Part shown: one piece after another, positions 51,177-59,986 of the stretch
How positions within the stretch are numbered: position 1 is the stretch's first letter
How the letters are laid out: the number at the start of each line of letters is the position of its first letter
DNA from: Methylophilus sp. TWE2
GTDB lineage: Bacteria > Pseudomonadota > Gammaproteobacteria > Burkholderiales > Methylophilaceae
Length of the DNA stretch: 64,000 nt
Direction of reading: 5' to 3'
Assembly: GCF_001183865.1 (NCBI RefSeq)
Contig: NZ_CP012020.1
Location: 2,165,839-2,229,838 of the forward strand
The notes under the pieces: model-generated
Told to the model about the DNA's origin: nothing
Database searches by the model: none
Seen by the model: only the letters and a program-made list of their open reading frames with translations
Program-made: the position numbers and the translations under genes

Positions 51177-52448
51177 ATGAAAAGAATCGTGATTACAGGC
51201 ATGGGCGCTGTCAGCCCGCTAGGTACCGGCGTTGAGCTGGCATGGCAACACTTGCTGCAAGGCAAATCAGGCATTTCCACACTTCCTGATATCCTGGCGG
51301 AAGGCAGTCCAGTCAGCATTGCCGGCTGGGTAAAACCTGCCGAAACCGACCCCATCATGGGGCTGGATCTGGCAAGCCACATCAATGCCAAAGAGCTGCG
51401 CAGGATAGACAGGTTTATCCAGTTTGCATTGATTGCGGCCGAAGAAGCCGTTAATCAGGCAGGCTGGCATCCAGCCACGGAGATGGAAAGTGAACGCACC
51501 GCCACCATTATCGCTTCCGGCATCGGTGGCTTTCCTGCCATCGCTCAGGCCGTGCGCAAAGGCGAACTGGAGGGGGTGGACAGGCTCTCTCCTTTCACGA
51601 TCCCTTCGTTTCTTGTCAACCTCGCAGCTGGCCAGGTCGCACTCAAATACAAACTCAAAGGTCCGTTGGGTGCGCCTGTCACCGCTTGTGCTGCCGGGGT
51701 CCAGGCCATTGGCGATGCGGCCAGGATGATTCAGGCCAATGAAGCCGATATTGCGATTTGCGGTGGCGCCGAAGCCTGCATAGACAAAGTCAGCCTGGGC
51801 GGCTTTGCGGCGGCAAAAGCGCTCAGCACGGGATTTACCGACACCCCTGAACGTGCGTCACGGCCATTTGATAATCGCCGTGACGGGTTTGTCATGGGTG
51901 AAGGTGCAGGCATCCTGGTCATAGAATCCTATGAGCATGCCATGGCGAGAGGCGCAACACCGATTGCCGAACTGGTTGGGTACGGTACAACCTCGGACGC
52001 CTACCATATTACATCTGGCCCGGAAGACGGCGCCGGTGCGGCCCGGGCCATGACCATCGCACTCAACCAGGCTGGTTTAGCCCCAGTTGACATCGACCAT
52101 ATCAATGCGCACGCCACTTCAACGCCCGTCGGCGATGCCGGAGAACTGGCGGCCATCAAGCGTGTATTCGGCACGAAACATGGCATACCCGCCATCAGCG
52201 CCACCAAATCCTCCACCGGTCATTTACTGGGCGCTGCTGGCTGTCTGGAAGCCATCTTTACGATTAAAGCAATCACTGATCAATGCTGCCCGCCTACCAT
52301 TAATCTGGAACAAGCGGATGAACGTGCCAGTGGACTCACGCTGGTGGGCAAGGAGCCGCTACAAAGGAAAATTGACTATGCCTTATCCAATGGATTTGGG
52401 TTCGGTGGCGTCAACGCATCTGTCATTTTCAAGCGCTTTACCGGATAA
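51177..52448 (+). CDS. FabF-like beta-ketoacyl-ACP synthase II
   Basis: A 423-residue condensing enzyme with all three catalytic residues: Cys171 in VTACAAG, His312 in NAHATSTPVGD and His349 in KSSTGHLLGAAG. ATG 51171 is too near AGGA; ATG 51177 has proper spacing. Housekeeping fabF normally sits with acpP/fabG; here it lies alone between an exporter and a hydrolase, under a TetR gene. So it is probably an accessory synthase, for a special acyl product or as an inhibitor-tolerant duplicate. Confidence 0.9.
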   Translation: MKRIVITGMGAVSPLGTGVELAWQHLLQGKSGISTLPDILAEGSPVSIAGWVKPAETDPIMGLDLASHINAKELRRIDRFIQFALIAAEEAVNQAGWHPATEMESERTATIIASGIGGFPAIAQAVRKGELEGVDRLSPFTIPSFLVNLAAGQVALKYKLKGPLGAPVTACAAGVQAIGDAARMIQANEADIAICGGAEACIDKVSLGGFAAAKALSTGFTDTPERASRPFDNRRDGFVMGEGAGILVIESYEHAMARGATPIAELVGYGTTSDAYHITSGPEDGAGAARAMTIALNQAGLAPVDIDHINAHATSTPVGDAGELAAIKRVFGTKHGIPAISATKSSTGHLLGAAGCLEAIFTIKAITDQCCPPTINLEQADERASGLTLVGKEPLQRKIDYALSNGFGFGGVNASVIFKRFTG

Positions 52449-52499
52449 CGCGTACACCATTCAACCAAACCTGTTCAATATTGATCAAAGGGGAAACAA

Positions 52500-53372
52500 A
52501 TGCAGAAAGCAGCACAAGATTTGAAATTCAGTGGCGAAGAATCATTCATCACACTGGCAGAAGGCGAAACTGTGCGTGTGATTAAAACCGGGCAAGGCGC
52601 GCCCTTGTTACTGATGCATACCATACGCACGCAAATAGAGTACTTTAGCGAAATGATCCCGTTCTATGCGGCGAACCATACCGTGTATGCGGTGGACCTG
52701 CCGGGACATGGCCAGTCATCCATCAACAAACACATCAATTATGACGAGCCTTATTTACGCGCCGCCATCACGCAGGTGATTCAACAGCTGGGATTAAGCC
52801 ATCTCACCCTGGTCGGCGAATCCATAGGCGCCACCCTTGCTCTCACCCTCGCGGCCACCCTGCCCAATCACATCAAACAGGTATTTGCAGTGAACCCGTA
52901 TGACTATGAGACCCGCTATGCCGATGGTATCCGGCGCGGCAACCTGATTGCCAATTTCATGCTGTGGAATTACTCTATTCCTGTGCATGGTGCGATCTTT
53001 GCCGCGTTTGAAAATCGTTTCTTCCTGAGCCTGGTGATGAACGGAGGTGTCACTAATATCCGTAAAATACCCGACTGGTTGATGAAGCTGTTTGCGCAAA
53101 CAGGTCGCCAGCCAGGTTATAAATATCTGGGTAGGAATATCCTTAAAAACTGGGAAAGCTGGTCACAAGCCACCGCCCTTTACCCTCAAGTCACCTGCCC
53201 GGTGACATTGGTATATGGCGAATTTGACTGGTCCCGCCATCAGGAAAGAACACGGACATTGCATAGGTTAGCCACGGCCAAACTGGAAACGGTTACTGGT
53301 GCCGGGCATTTTCTCAGCCTGGACAATCCAGAAGCACTTCAACGGGTTTTCACCACCACCTATCAGTCATGA
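52500..53372 (+). CDS. Alpha/beta-hydrolase
   Basis: A 290-residue alpha/beta-hydrolase fold protein without a signal peptide. Nucleophile Ser108 is in VGESIGA, an acid in GEFDWSRH and the His in GAGHFLSL. The oxyanion region reads MHTIRTQ rather than the common HGxxG. Esterase, thioesterase or epoxide-hydrolase-like activity is possible; the substrate is unknown. It lies 51 bp after the FabF-like gene and probably belongs to the same unit. Confidence 0.85.
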   Translation: MQKAAQDLKFSGEESFITLAEGETVRVIKTGQGAPLLLMHTIRTQIEYFSEMIPFYAANHTVYAVDLPGHGQSSINKHINYDEPYLRAAITQVIQQLGLSHLTLVGESIGATLALTLAATLPNHIKQVFAVNPYDYETRYADGIRRGNLIANFMLWNYSIPVHGAIFAAFENRFFLSLVMNGGVTNIRKIPDWLMKLFAQTGRQPGYKYLGRNILKNWESWSQATALYPQVTCPVTLVYGEFDWSRHQERTRTLHRLATAKLETVTGAGHFLSLDNPEALQRVFTTTYQS

Positions 53373-53497
53373 CCAGCATTGGCCGACCCTCCAAAATTCT
53401 TACAAGACGGTCAGTGATGATCCGATAACCCTATCTGTCATCCATATTTAATATTGTGGTTTATCCAATCAATAGCACTCGTTTGAAAGGAACCACG

Positions 53498-53677
53498 ATG
53501 ACAACCGATCCTAAAGGCTTGATTGAAGAGATCATTGACAATGCGATGACACCTGCGAAAGATCTTAAGGTTGACCAACATGAAAAAGCTGGGACCCATA
53601 CACAGGCAGACCGCAAAAGCACAGTCCAGACAGCACCGGACAATCGCTTGAAAGAAGCTCGTTTGCGCCGCAAGTAA
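53498..53677 (+). CDS. Small highly charged protein of unknown function
   Basis: A 59-residue, soluble, Lys/Asp-rich product (starts MTTDPKGLIEEIIDNAM, ends KEARLRRK). The ATG at 53498 follows GAAAGGAACC. I recognise no family. It is 41 bp upstream of a DUF2383 gene with which it may be co-expressed, perhaps in stress or stationary phase. Confidence 0.55.
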   Translation: MTTDPKGLIEEIIDNAMTPAKDLKVDQHEKAGTHTQADRKSTVQTAPDNRLKEARLRRK

Positions 53678-53718
53678 GCGGTTGGCTATCTGCACTGATC
53701 TTCACAAAGGAGAGACTC

Positions 53719-54183
53719 ATGGTTGATAACAATGATGTGATTGCCATTTTGAACGAACTCATTGAAACCTCTAAAGACGGCGAAGAAGGTTTCCGCAGCT
53801 CTGCAGAAAACGTCGAAGACGCCCGCTTGAAAGAGTTTTTCCTGCGTCGCTCGCAAGAGGTAGGAGATAGCGTACGGGAATTGCAGGGTCTGGTACGCTC
53901 ATTGGGTGGCATTCCCGTCAACGCAACTTCTATCGGCGGCACCTTACACAGACGCTGGATTGAGCTCAAGACAGCGCTGACCAACAATGATAACCTGGCC
54001 GTCCTCAATGAAACAGAACGGGGGGAAAGCATTGCGGTCGCTGCGTATGAAAGTGCATTGGAGCTGGCACTTCCGGCAGAGATTAGAGCTGTGGTTCTCC
54101 GTCAACTGGAAGGTGCAAAACGCAATACAGGCTTGGTCAAACAATTGCGGGCCGTCTATGAAGCCGAGACGGCATTGCGTTGA
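53719..54183 (+). CDS. PA2169-family four-helix-bundle protein (DUF2383)
   Basis: A 154-residue all-helical protein resembling the PA2169/DUF2383 family (VIAILNELIETSKDGEEGFRSSAENV, FLRRSQEVGDSVRELQ). The family has a ferritin-like bundle with unclear function, often stress-associated. The ATG at 53719 has a strong AAAGGAGAG upstream. No metal-binding Glu/His set is evident by eye. Confidence 0.8.
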   Translation: MVDNNDVIAILNELIETSKDGEEGFRSSAENVEDARLKEFFLRRSQEVGDSVRELQGLVRSLGGIPVNATSIGGTLHRRWIELKTALTNNDNLAVLNETERGESIAVAAYESALELALPAEIRAVVLRQLEGAKRNTGLVKQLRAVYEAETALR

Positions 54184-54217
54184 TTAAAGTCTGGACAAAA
54201 GACAGCGCTAAACCCCT

Positions 54218-54994
54218 TTATCCATCATAACCCATTAATTTTAACCGGTTGAGCTCACTGGTATTTTCAGCGCTATGGCACTCCAGTACAGCCAAGTCCC
54301 CTTCTTTAAAAGTCACCTTATCCATCGCATTAATGTTTTTTGCATACTGTGAATTCAGCTCGCCGCACTTTTTATTGCGGCTATTCACATACTGCAGGTA
54401 TTCTTTTTTCCTGAGTTCGGCCCTTAAAGAGCCATCATTCATGAGTTTGGTATACAGGCTCCTCAAGCGGAGTTCGGAAATACTCCATAGGCTGAAGGCA
54501 ACCGTTTCATTGTTAATCGCGGGTTCGGGAGCAGGGGTTTCTACCGTGACAATATCCCGTCCTGGCTCAAGCGTGGTCTCGGTACTTTGCACAGGTGGCG
54601 GCAGACTCTCGTCTTCGGTAGAAAGGACCGTTGAAGGCTCTTTGGTTTCACTTTTTTGCGGAGGGGTGACCAGGGTAGGCTCTGCACTGATATCCAGCTC
54701 CTCCTCGATTGAAGGTAACTGCACCTGCTGTTCAGATGGTGTTAAAGTCTCTGCCAGCTCGACAGCAGGCTCAATCACCAGTGGCAACTCCACCTCTTTC
54801 CAATGCGCGAGCATCCAGACTAAGGTCACCAGCCCCGCACTATAGAAGAGGAAGGTAACGTATAGGCTCCATTTTTCGTTACGAATGTTGGCACTGCCAC
54901 AGTTGGGGCAATTAACCGATTCAATTTCATCTGCGGGATACCATACTTGCCCGCATGATTCGCAAATTTTCTGAGGTCGAAGAAAAATACTCAT
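54218..54994 (-). CDS. Zinc-ribbon membrane protein of unknown function
   Basis: An about 258-residue protein. The N-terminal zinc ribbon has two CxxC knuckles (CESCGQVW and CPNCGSAN). One membrane helix follows (about residues 43-64, YVTFLFYSAGLVTLVWMLAHW), then a Glu/Pro/Thr-rich linker (about 70-165) and a helical C-terminal domain with Cys residues (KKCGELNSQYAKNINAMDKV). The ATG at 54994 has GAGAACAGG upstream; a 13-residue longer start is less likely. Topology suggests a cytoplasmic zinc ribbon and an exported tail. Function unknown. Confidence 0.65.
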   Translation of the reverse strand: MSIFLRPQKICESCGQVWYPADEIESVNCPNCGSANIRNEKWSLYVTFLFYSAGLVTLVWMLAHWKEVELPLVIEPAVELAETLTPSEQQVQLPSIEEELDISAEPTLVTPPQKSETKEPSTVLSTEDESLPPPVQSTETTLEPGRDIVTVETPAPEPAINNETVAFSLWSISELRLRSLYTKLMNDGSLRAELRKKEYLQYVNSRNKKCGELNSQYAKNINAMDKVTFKEGDLAVLECHSAENTSELNRLKLMGYDG

Positions 54995-55124
54995 CCTGTT
55001 CTCTTTTATAGTTAGTGGATGGTTGAATGACACAGAGTTTTAATGTGCGTTCATTTTGTTTAACCGGTTTGCTTTTTTGATTGGATGTTTAATTTCATTT
55101 CATCTGGGGAAAGTAATGACGGAT

Positions 55125-56195
55125 TTACTCCATCAGCGCCACTGATTTCACCTGTAGCCAGACAAGCTGGCCGACAGTCATGCCCAATATCTCAGCGGAG
55201 CGTTTGGTAAGCCTGGCAATCAGTGCTGACGCGCCGACTTTGACACGCACCAGCATGACTCCGGGATGGCTGTCTGCCGCCATGGCATCCACCACGCCCT
55301 GCAACTGGTTCTGGATGCTGCTACCGGTTTGTGGCTGGGTCGCCACACTGACATCGCGGGCCAATATATGCACCCGCACCTTTCGACCTAGCGGCAAATC
55401 ATGTTGCCGCGTCCACACACTGCCACCGTCAAACGCCAGCCGCATCAGGTGCCATTGCTGGTCGTGCTCAATGACCTGTGCTTGTAGTACTACACCAAAA
55501 TCTTCTCCCAGGCGGATCGGTGTATCCAGTTGCGCCAGCGTCTCAAGTAGTGGCCCTTGTGCCAGCACTTTGCCCGCTTGCAGCATGACAATATGATCGG
55601 CGAGTCTCGCCACTTCATCAGGGGCATGGCTGACATATAGCAGTGGAATATCCAGATGGTCATGCAGGCGCTCCAGATAGGGCAGAATTTCCTGTTTGCG
55701 CGCGTAATCAAGTGCTGCAAGCGGCTCGTCCATCAATAGCAGACGCGGACGCACCGCCAGCGCCCTTGCCATGGCTACCCGTTGTCGCTCCCCGCCGGAC
55801 AAATGTGCCGGGTTTCTGCCCAACAACTGAGTCAATTCCAGCAAGGTAATGGCCGCCTCCAGATCTGCTGGCCGTGCCTGTGCATTGCGTTTAAGACCAA
55901 AACGCAGGTTGTCCATGACCGTCAGATGCGGAAACAGACTGGCTTCCTGAAACACATAACCAATAGGACGGCGATGTGTAGGCAGGTAATACTGGCCATC
56001 CTGCCATAACTCACCCTGAAAGCGCAGATAACCCTGACGGGGACGCTCCAGCCCGGCTATGCAGCGCAACAGCGTGGTTTTGCCTGAACCAGAAGCGCCA
56101 AACAAAGCTGTAATGCCGCGCCCTGGCAGTGTCAGGTCGACATGCAATGTAAAGCCCGGCCATGCCAGATTAAAACGTGCCTGTATCTCATCCAT
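55125..56195 (-). CDS. modC: Molybdate ABC transporter ATPase
   Basis: A 356-residue ModC. The ABC domain has Walker A GASGSGKTT, signature LSGGERQRVAMARAL and Walker B LLLMDEPLAALD. A C-terminal TOBE/molybdopterin-binding-like domain follows (about 290-356). The ATG at 56195 overlaps the modB end by 8 bp; a longer start inside modB is unlikely. It energises molybdate import for NasC and other molybdoenzymes. Confidence 0.95.
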   Translation of the reverse strand: MDEIQARFNLAWPGFTLHVDLTLPGRGITALFGASGSGKTTLLRCIAGLERPRQGYLRFQGELWQDGQYYLPTHRRPIGYVFQEASLFPHLTVMDNLRFGLKRNAQARPADLEAAITLLELTQLLGRNPAHLSGGERQRVAMARALAVRPRLLLMDEPLAALDYARKQEILPYLERLHDHLDIPLLYVSHAPDEVARLADHIVMLQAGKVLAQGPLLETLAQLDTPIRLGEDFGVVLQAQVIEHDQQWHLMRLAFDGGSVWTRQHDLPLGRKVRVHILARDVSVATQPQTGSSIQNQLQGVVDAMAADSHPGVMLVRVKVGASALIARLTKRSAEILGMTVGQLVWLQVKSVALME

Positions 56196-56874
56196 GACTG
56201 TGCCCCCTGTTCGCTTGCGCACGCCACACATACAGCGCCAGCAACACCACAAACGAAAACAGCAGCATGACAGCGGCTAGAGTATGTGCCTCACTGTATT
56301 CCAGCGCTTCCACATGGTCATAAATCTGCACCGAGGCAACGCGGGTTTGACCCGGCACATTGCCCCCTATCATCAGTACCACCCCAAATTCACCGACGGT
56401 GTGGGCAAATGTGAGCATGGCTGCCGTCAGAAATCCCGGCCAGGCCATCGGCAGCACCACGCTAAAAAACGTATCCAGTGGCGAAGCACGCAAGGTCGCC
56501 GCCACCTCCAGAGGCCGTTCGCCGACAGATTCAAATGCGGTTAGCAAAGGTTGCACCATAAATGGCAACGAATAAATCACCGACGCTAGCACCAGTCCCC
56601 AGAAAGTAAAGGGTAAACTGCCAAGACCGGCGGCCTGTGTCAGCTTGCCCAACGGGCCTTGCGGCCCCATGGCCAGCAACAGGTAAAACCCCAGCACAGA
56701 GGGTGGCAATACCAAAGGTAAGGCAACCACTGCGGCCACGGGGGCTTTCCACCAGGTGCGGCTGCGTGCCAGCCACCATGCGACGGGGGTACCAATGATG
56801 AGCAATAGCAGGGTGACCACGCTGGCCAGCTTGATGGTCAGCCAAATGGCCTGTATATCCTCGGTGCTTAACAT
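56188..56874 (-). CDS. modB: Molybdate ABC transporter permease
   Basis: A 228-residue inner-membrane permease with about five helices and the ModB/CysT coupling-loop signature EVAATLRASPLDTFFSVVLPMAWPG. It begins with the usual LSTEDIQAIWLTIKLA. It lies 20 bp after modA and overlaps modC. Confidence 0.95.
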   Translation of the reverse strand: MLSTEDIQAIWLTIKLASVVTLLLLIIGTPVAWWLARSRTWWKAPVAAVVALPLVLPPSVLGFYLLLAMGPQGPLGKLTQAAGLGSLPFTFWGLVLASVIYSLPFMVQPLLTAFESVGERPLEVAATLRASPLDTFFSVVLPMAWPGFLTAAMLTFAHTVGEFGVVLMIGGNVPGQTRVASVQIYDHVEALEYSEAHTLAAVMLLFSFVVLLALYVWRAQANRGHSHG

Positions 56875-56894
56875 GACGTTTCCTGTATGGTGCC

Positions 56895-57650
56895 TCAGGG
56901 CAATTTATAACCGTTTTTGGCAAAGATGGCACGCGCCTTTTCCGACTGCACGAACTCATAAAACTTGCGGGCACTATCGGCATGGGCGTCTATGCCATGC
57001 TTTAAAATCACTATCCCTTGTGCAATCGGCTCATAACTCTCTTCCGGCACGGCTACCCATTTACCCTTGCCTGCTGTTTCCGGCGCAATAACGATGGACT
57101 TGGCACTGAAGCCGACATCGACGGCTTTGCTCTCCACAAACTGGCTGACCTGGGTAATGCTCTCACCATAGACCAGTTTGGGCTCGAGTGCGGCTTTCAC
57201 CTTGTAATATTCCATGGATTTGACAGACTGCTTGCCAAAAGGCGCCAGCTTTGGATTGGCGATGGCCACGTTACCCACTGTCTTATTCGCCAGTCCGGCC
57301 ACCCCTTTACTTAAATCGGCACCGGTTTGTGACCACAATACCAGCACGCCATAGGCGTATGGTTTGGGCGCAGTCACAGCATAGCCTTCTTTATACAAGC
57401 CCTCGGGAAACTCCATATCAGCAGACATGAATACATCAAAGGGCGCGCCCTGACGTACCTGTGTGGCAATTTTGCCAGAGGCGTTGACTATGCTTTGAAC
57501 CTCAATGCCAGTCTCCTTTTTAAACTCGGCAGCCAGGTCATCAAACACGTATTTGAGATTGGCGGCAATGGCTACAGTAAAAAGCTCGGCTGCATTGACT
57601 GATGTAAAAACCAGAGTACAGGCCAACAACAGATATTTGAGTATTTGCAT
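56895..57650 (-). CDS. modA: Molybdate-binding periplasmic protein
   Basis: A 251-residue binding protein with a Sec signal peptide (MQILKYLLLACTLVFTSVNA, start at 57650 after AGGAAATTGT). The mature N-terminus FTVAIAANLKYVFDDLAAEF and SIVNASGKIATQVRQGAPFDVF contain the Ser-bearing loops that bind the oxyanion. First gene of modABC; no ModE regulator is adjacent. Confidence 0.94.
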   Translation of the reverse strand: MQILKYLLLACTLVFTSVNAAELFTVAIAANLKYVFDDLAAEFKKETGIEVQSIVNASGKIATQVRQGAPFDVFMSADMEFPEGLYKEGYAVTAPKPYAYGVLVLWSQTGADLSKGVAGLANKTVGNVAIANPKLAPFGKQSVKSMEYYKVKAALEPKLVYGESITQVSQFVESKAVDVGFSAKSIVIAPETAGKGKWVAVPEESYEPIAQGIVILKHGIDAHADSARKFYEFVQSEKARAIFAKNGYKLP

Positions 57651-57755
57651 ACAATTTCCTTGTCTCGTAAACATGAGTCTAGCCCGGAGCATATAAGCGT
57701 TTGCATATATTCAGGCAGATATTAACAAGACATTAAACATTTATTGGAGCACAAT

Positions 57756-57786
57756 AAAAAAACCTGCCTAACCAGGGCAGGTTTTT
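57756..57786 (-). terminator. Terminator downstream of amtB
   Basis: AAAAACCTGCC / GGCAGGTTTTT, a perfect 11-bp stem with a 7-nt loop. Read on the minus strand it ends in a T-run and follows the amtB stop by about 55 bp. It insulates amtB from modA. Confidence 0.88.
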
Positions 57787-57840
57787 GATTGGTTGTATCT
57801 TCGACAGAGTTAATAATTTACAGTTAACCCCCCTAAGTTA

Positions 57841-59028
57841 CTAGTCTGCAGAAACGGATGGGATTTTGTGTATGCTAAGGTCGGCGCCGTCAAACTCGGA
57901 TTCTTTATCTAGACGGATACCTACAAGCATCTTTAATATACCGTAAACGATTGCGCCACCGACGAGGGCTATCAGCACACCAGCAAGTGTGCCTAGCAAC
58001 TGGCTCACAAAACTCACGCCGCCCATGCCACCCAGGCTGGCAGAACCAAAAATTCCAGCAGCAATACCGCCCCAGGCACCACATAAACCATGTAATGGCC
58101 ATACACCGAGCACATCGTCAATTTTCAAACGGTTCTGTGTTATCGTAAACGCCCATACAAACAAAGCGCCTGCAACGGCACCCGTGGCCAATGCGCCTAA
58201 GGGATGCATGATGTCCGAACCTGCACACACCGCAACCAGGCCCGCCAAAGGACCGTTATGCACAAAACCGGGGTCATTTTTGCCCAGCACCAGCGCGGCC
58301 AGCGTTCCCCCAACCAGGGCCATCAGGGAATTGACGGCGACCAGGCCGGAAATGTTCTGGATAGATTGTGCAGACATCACGTTAAAGCCAAACCAGCCCA
58401 CGGTCAGAATCCAGGCGCCCAAAGCCAGGAAAGGGATGTTAGAAGGTGGATAGGCATGCAACTTACCCTCTTTATAGCGCCCATTTCGCGCGCCCAGGAG
58501 AATAACGGCTGCCAGAGCAATCCAACCGCCCATGGCATGCACGACAATAGAGCCGGCAAAATCGTGGAAATTGGCACCAAAGCTGTTTTTTAACCATTCC
58601 TGGAAGCCGAAGTGGCCATTCCAGGCAATGCCTTCGAAGAATGGATAGACGAAGCCGACAATCAGAAAAGTAGCCGCCATTTGTGGGTTGAATTTGGCAC
58701 GCTCAGCAATCCCGCCAGATACAATGGCTGGAATTGCCGCTGCAAAGGTCAGCAGGAAAAAGAATTTGACGAGGTCATAACCACTTTTGGCAGCCAGTAC
58801 ATCAGCACCGCTGAAAAAGTTGATGCCATAGGCAATGCTGTAACCAATAAAAAAATAGGCAATGGTAGAGACACAAAAATCCACCATAATTTTCACCAGG
58901 GCATTGACCTGGTTTTTTTGACGTACGGTACCGACTTCCAAAAAGGCAAACCCGGCATGCATCGCCAGCACCATAATGGCTCCCAGCAATACAAACAAGA
59001 CGTCATTTGCTGACACTAATGCTTCCAT
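57841..59028 (-). CDS. amtB: Ammonium transporter (Amt/MEP/Rh family)
   Basis: A 395-residue inner-membrane channel with eleven predicted helices. The pore histidines are in SIVVHAMGGW (His164) and WPLHGLCGAWGG. Unlike E. coli AmtB it shows no N-terminal signal sequence: the first helix begins at residue 8 and is followed by AMHAGFAFLEVGTVRQKN. No glnK gene is adjacent. Upstream there are NtrC-type dyads and a possible sigma-54 promoter, in line with nitrogen-limited expression. Confidence 0.95.
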   Translation of the reverse strand: MEALVSANDVLFVLLGAIMVLAMHAGFAFLEVGTVRQKNQVNALVKIMVDFCVSTIAYFFIGYSIAYGINFFSGADVLAAKSGYDLVKFFFLLTFAAAIPAIVSGGIAERAKFNPQMAATFLIVGFVYPFFEGIAWNGHFGFQEWLKNSFGANFHDFAGSIVVHAMGGWIALAAVILLGARNGRYKEGKLHAYPPSNIPFLALGAWILTVGWFGFNVMSAQSIQNISGLVAVNSLMALVGGTLAALVLGKNDPGFVHNGPLAGLVAVCAGSDIMHPLGALATGAVAGALFVWAFTITQNRLKIDDVLGVWPLHGLCGAWGGIAAGIFGSASLGGMGGVSFVSQLLGTLAGVLIALVGGAIVYGILKMLVGIRLDKESEFDGADLSIHKIPSVSAD

Positions 59029-59113
59029 TTCGCTCTCCGAACTATATTTATATTCAAAACTGGCGCTTTTAACGCCTTATTTAAAAGTGCTCTATCCTGA
59101 GCGCGGAATCTTA

Positions 59114-59129
59114 AGCAAATATCAGACCA
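59114..59129 (-). promoter_or_regulatory. Possible weak sigma-54 promoter for amtB
   Basis: On the minus strand TGGTCTGATATTTGCT keeps the essential GG-N10-GC spacing and TTGC, but the rest of the -24 element is off-consensus. An NtrC-like dyad about 115 bp upstream supports it. Confidence 0.4.
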
Positions 59130-59199
59130 TCTTTAAATGGTTGATTTAAAAGGGAGTACGTTTTGGGAGCGGGCTTATTTGCACCAAAATTGACACATC

Positions 59200-59226
59200 A
59201 AAAGTGCATTGCACTTTTTAAGTGCA
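59200..59226. promoter_or_regulatory. Overlapping NtrC-type dyads upstream of amtB
   Basis: TGCACTTTTTAAGTGCA (59210-59226) is a perfect TGCAC-N7-GTGCA dyad. It overlaps a second palindrome AAAAGTGCATTGCACTTTT (59200-59218). The latter could also act as a weak terminator for the unknown gene that ends at 59230. Confidence 0.6.
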
Positions 59227-59229
59227 TTT

Positions 59230-59904
59230 TTATATGATTTCAGGCGGTTGCAACTGCTTGAGCATTTCAACCGCCTCAGGATGGGCGGCCCAGAAATAAT
59301 AAAACTCACGTACTGCGTTTAAAAACAGGTGACGGGTATTTTTGAGATTGAATAGCGGTAAAGTGGCATCCGCTGTAATTCGGTAGGCATTTTTCTCTGA
59401 CAGGGGTGCCTCACGTAATCGCAACAACATCAGCTTGGCCATGCGGGTACGGATTTCTATCTCCATGTCCTGCTTGTTGTCCATGGATTTCAGGGCTTTG
59501 ACATACCCATTGAGCGCCCACAACTCCGAGGTCTCAAACTTTTCAGACTGTAACGCTGGCCACACCGATTGCAGATCAATCACGGCCGGCTGCCAGCCGA
59601 TAGGATGCAACTCGAAACCTACCGTGTCAGCATATTGCATCACGGCTTTGACATCTCCGCGCCAAAACGGGTAAAACTCACGGATAATCGTCAGTAGCTC
59701 TGGCCACATTTGTGCCGGTTTACCTTCCAGACAATGATCGACCGCCTGACGGTAGGCAGTACTGGTACACTCCTGGTTTTCCAGCAAAGGGCCTAACTCT
59801 GCCAGCAACGCATCACGCTGCGCCATAATAGCGGCATCCGCGCCCTTGCTATGCAATAAATTATAATAAGCTTGAATAGCCTCTGCTTCGCGGGTTGAGC
59901 TCAT
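59230..59904 (-). CDS. Conserved-looking protein of unknown function
   Basis: A 224-residue soluble, mainly helical protein with many aromatic residues (YYNLLHSKGAD, IIREFYPFWRGDVKAV, LFLNAVREFYYFWAAHPEAV). I do not recognise a family. It has no signal peptide or membrane helix. Two FYPFW / FYYFW segments in its two halves hint at an internal repeat. Ends just before the amtB regulatory region and faces the DUF3301 gene divergently. Confidence 0.65.
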   Translation of the reverse strand: MSSTREAEAIQAYYNLLHSKGADAAIMAQRDALLAELGPLLENQECTSTAYRQAVDHCLEGKPAQMWPELLTIIREFYPFWRGDVKAVMQYADTVGFELHPIGWQPAVIDLQSVWPALQSEKFETSELWALNGYVKALKSMDNKQDMEIEIRTRMAKLMLLRLREAPLSEKNAYRITADATLPLFNLKNTRHLFLNAVREFYYFWAAHPEAVEMLKQLQPPEII

Positions 59905-59986
59905 ACTTGATTAAGGAATATTGTTTTGATTTTGACTGAATACCATCATACACCGAAACACAACATGGTCTTAACGGAGAACAGCA

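Noticed and set aside
57651-57720. ModE operator upstream of modA
   Set aside because: CATATA repeats occur but do not form the required inverted ATATA/TATAT arrangement with proper flanks.
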